From contig JADZED010000004.1 in assembly GCA_020850715.1 (NCBI GenBank), forward strand, positions 1 to 63,929: a DNA stretch of 63,929 nt, read 5' to 3'. The notes below the pieces were generated by a model. It was not told the DNA's origin. It saw only the letters and a list, made by a program, of their open reading frames with translations, and did no database searches. The translations under genes and the position numbers were made by a program. Source of the DNA: Acidobacteriota bacterium (GTDB lineage Bacteria; Acidobacteriota; Vicinamibacteria; Vicinamibacterales; CAVVIG01). Below are positions 63,807 to 63,929 of this stretch, piece after piece; position 1 is the first letter of the stretch, and every line of letters begins with the position of its first letter.

Positions 63807-63929
63807 TACGACTTTGTCAGATCACAGGATTCCCGAGGGAATCGGTGAGCGATCGAAAGTGAGGACATTGTACGATTTGCTGATTTTCGGTACGCTGCGC
63901 GGCGGTGCTCGATCGGTCCGCGTGGGCGC
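63807..63929. other. AT-richer right edge with a short palindrome
   Basis: The last 120 bp are noticeably AT-richer than the rest and include a 16-bp palindrome at 63828-63843 (7-bp arms, 2-nt centre). No gene is resolved. It may be the control region of the next gene outside the window. Confidence 0.3.

Noticed and set aside
1..63929. CRISPR arrays, rRNA or tRNA genes, intact insertion sequences
   Set aside because: No direct-repeat/spacer pattern, no rRNA-like blocks, no convincing tRNA folds and no transposase genes were found by reading both strands.

Overview
The window is very GC-rich, single-chromosome bacterial DNA. A TonB-dependent receptor with a carboxypeptidase-regulatory N-terminal domain, two DUF5916 outer-membrane-type genes (one intact, one decayed), a DUF2934 protein, many secreted peptidases and amidohydrolases, a PQQ dehydrogenase and Tat- or Sec-exported VOC and cupin proteins together suggest an acidobacterium, most likely Vicinamibacteria-like. 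That placement is inferred from gene content; no rRNA or tRNA gene was found to confirm it.

Layout. 1-1.8 kb: edge of a decayed integrative/mobilizable element (two overlapping genes, one with a Replic_Relax-like winged helix, plus a fused scrap of two recombinases), followed by about 650 bp with no convincing gene. 2.4-9.0 kb: M19-like dipeptidase with DUF2461, a DUF5916 outer-membrane protein, a methyltransferase, an EamA transporter, a cupin and a small membrane protein. 9.1-17.1 kb: plus-strand aminotransferase, Ca2+-type P-type ATPase, then an overlapping Gfo/Idh/MocA - GMC oxidoreductase - VOC cluster and a PIG-L deacetylase. 17.2-23.3 kb: DUF411 protein, TonB-dependent receptor, and a frameshifted DUF5916 pseudogene. 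23.3-27.0 kb: minus-strand M23 lipoprotein, M20 peptidase and amidohydrolase. 27.2-31.4 kb: glcDEF glycolate oxidase operon. 31.4-36.5 kb: AlgE-like porin, NHL-repeat protein and a divergent B12-binding radical SAM enzyme with a palindrome between them. 36.8-38.4 kb: pdxST, vitamin B6 synthesis. 38.4-44.1 kb: minus-strand secreted protein, then a coupled amidohydrolase - PQQ dehydrogenase - cytochrome c/TPR operon and an MBL-fold hydrolase. 44.2-50.4 kb: DUF885 peptidase, degenerate response regulator, treZ, DUF2934 and a VOC protein. 50.6-59.3 kb: PA14 membrane protein, TerB, peptidase/TolB/beta-barrel protein, OmpA-type barrel, GT87-like glycosyltransferase. 59.3-63.9 kb: hybrid histidine kinase, Smr protein and a CXXCH secreted protein.

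The genes point to an aerobic heterotroph living on oligopeptides and plant- or microbe-derived small molecules: exported hydrolases and outer-membrane receptors, periplasmic PQQ/cytochrome oxidation, glycolate oxidation and trehalose synthesis. A recurring regulatory feature is a -10-like hexamer 5-10 nt before the start codon, implying frequent leaderless mRNAs. It also explains several GTG/TTG starts lacking a Shine-Dalgarno sequence. I saw no clear novel defence or biosynthetic system. The most unusual items are the recombinase fusion scrap, the palindrome at the NHL/radical-SAM divergence, the D-to-E receiver protein beside treZ, and repeat-derived coding sequence inside glcF.
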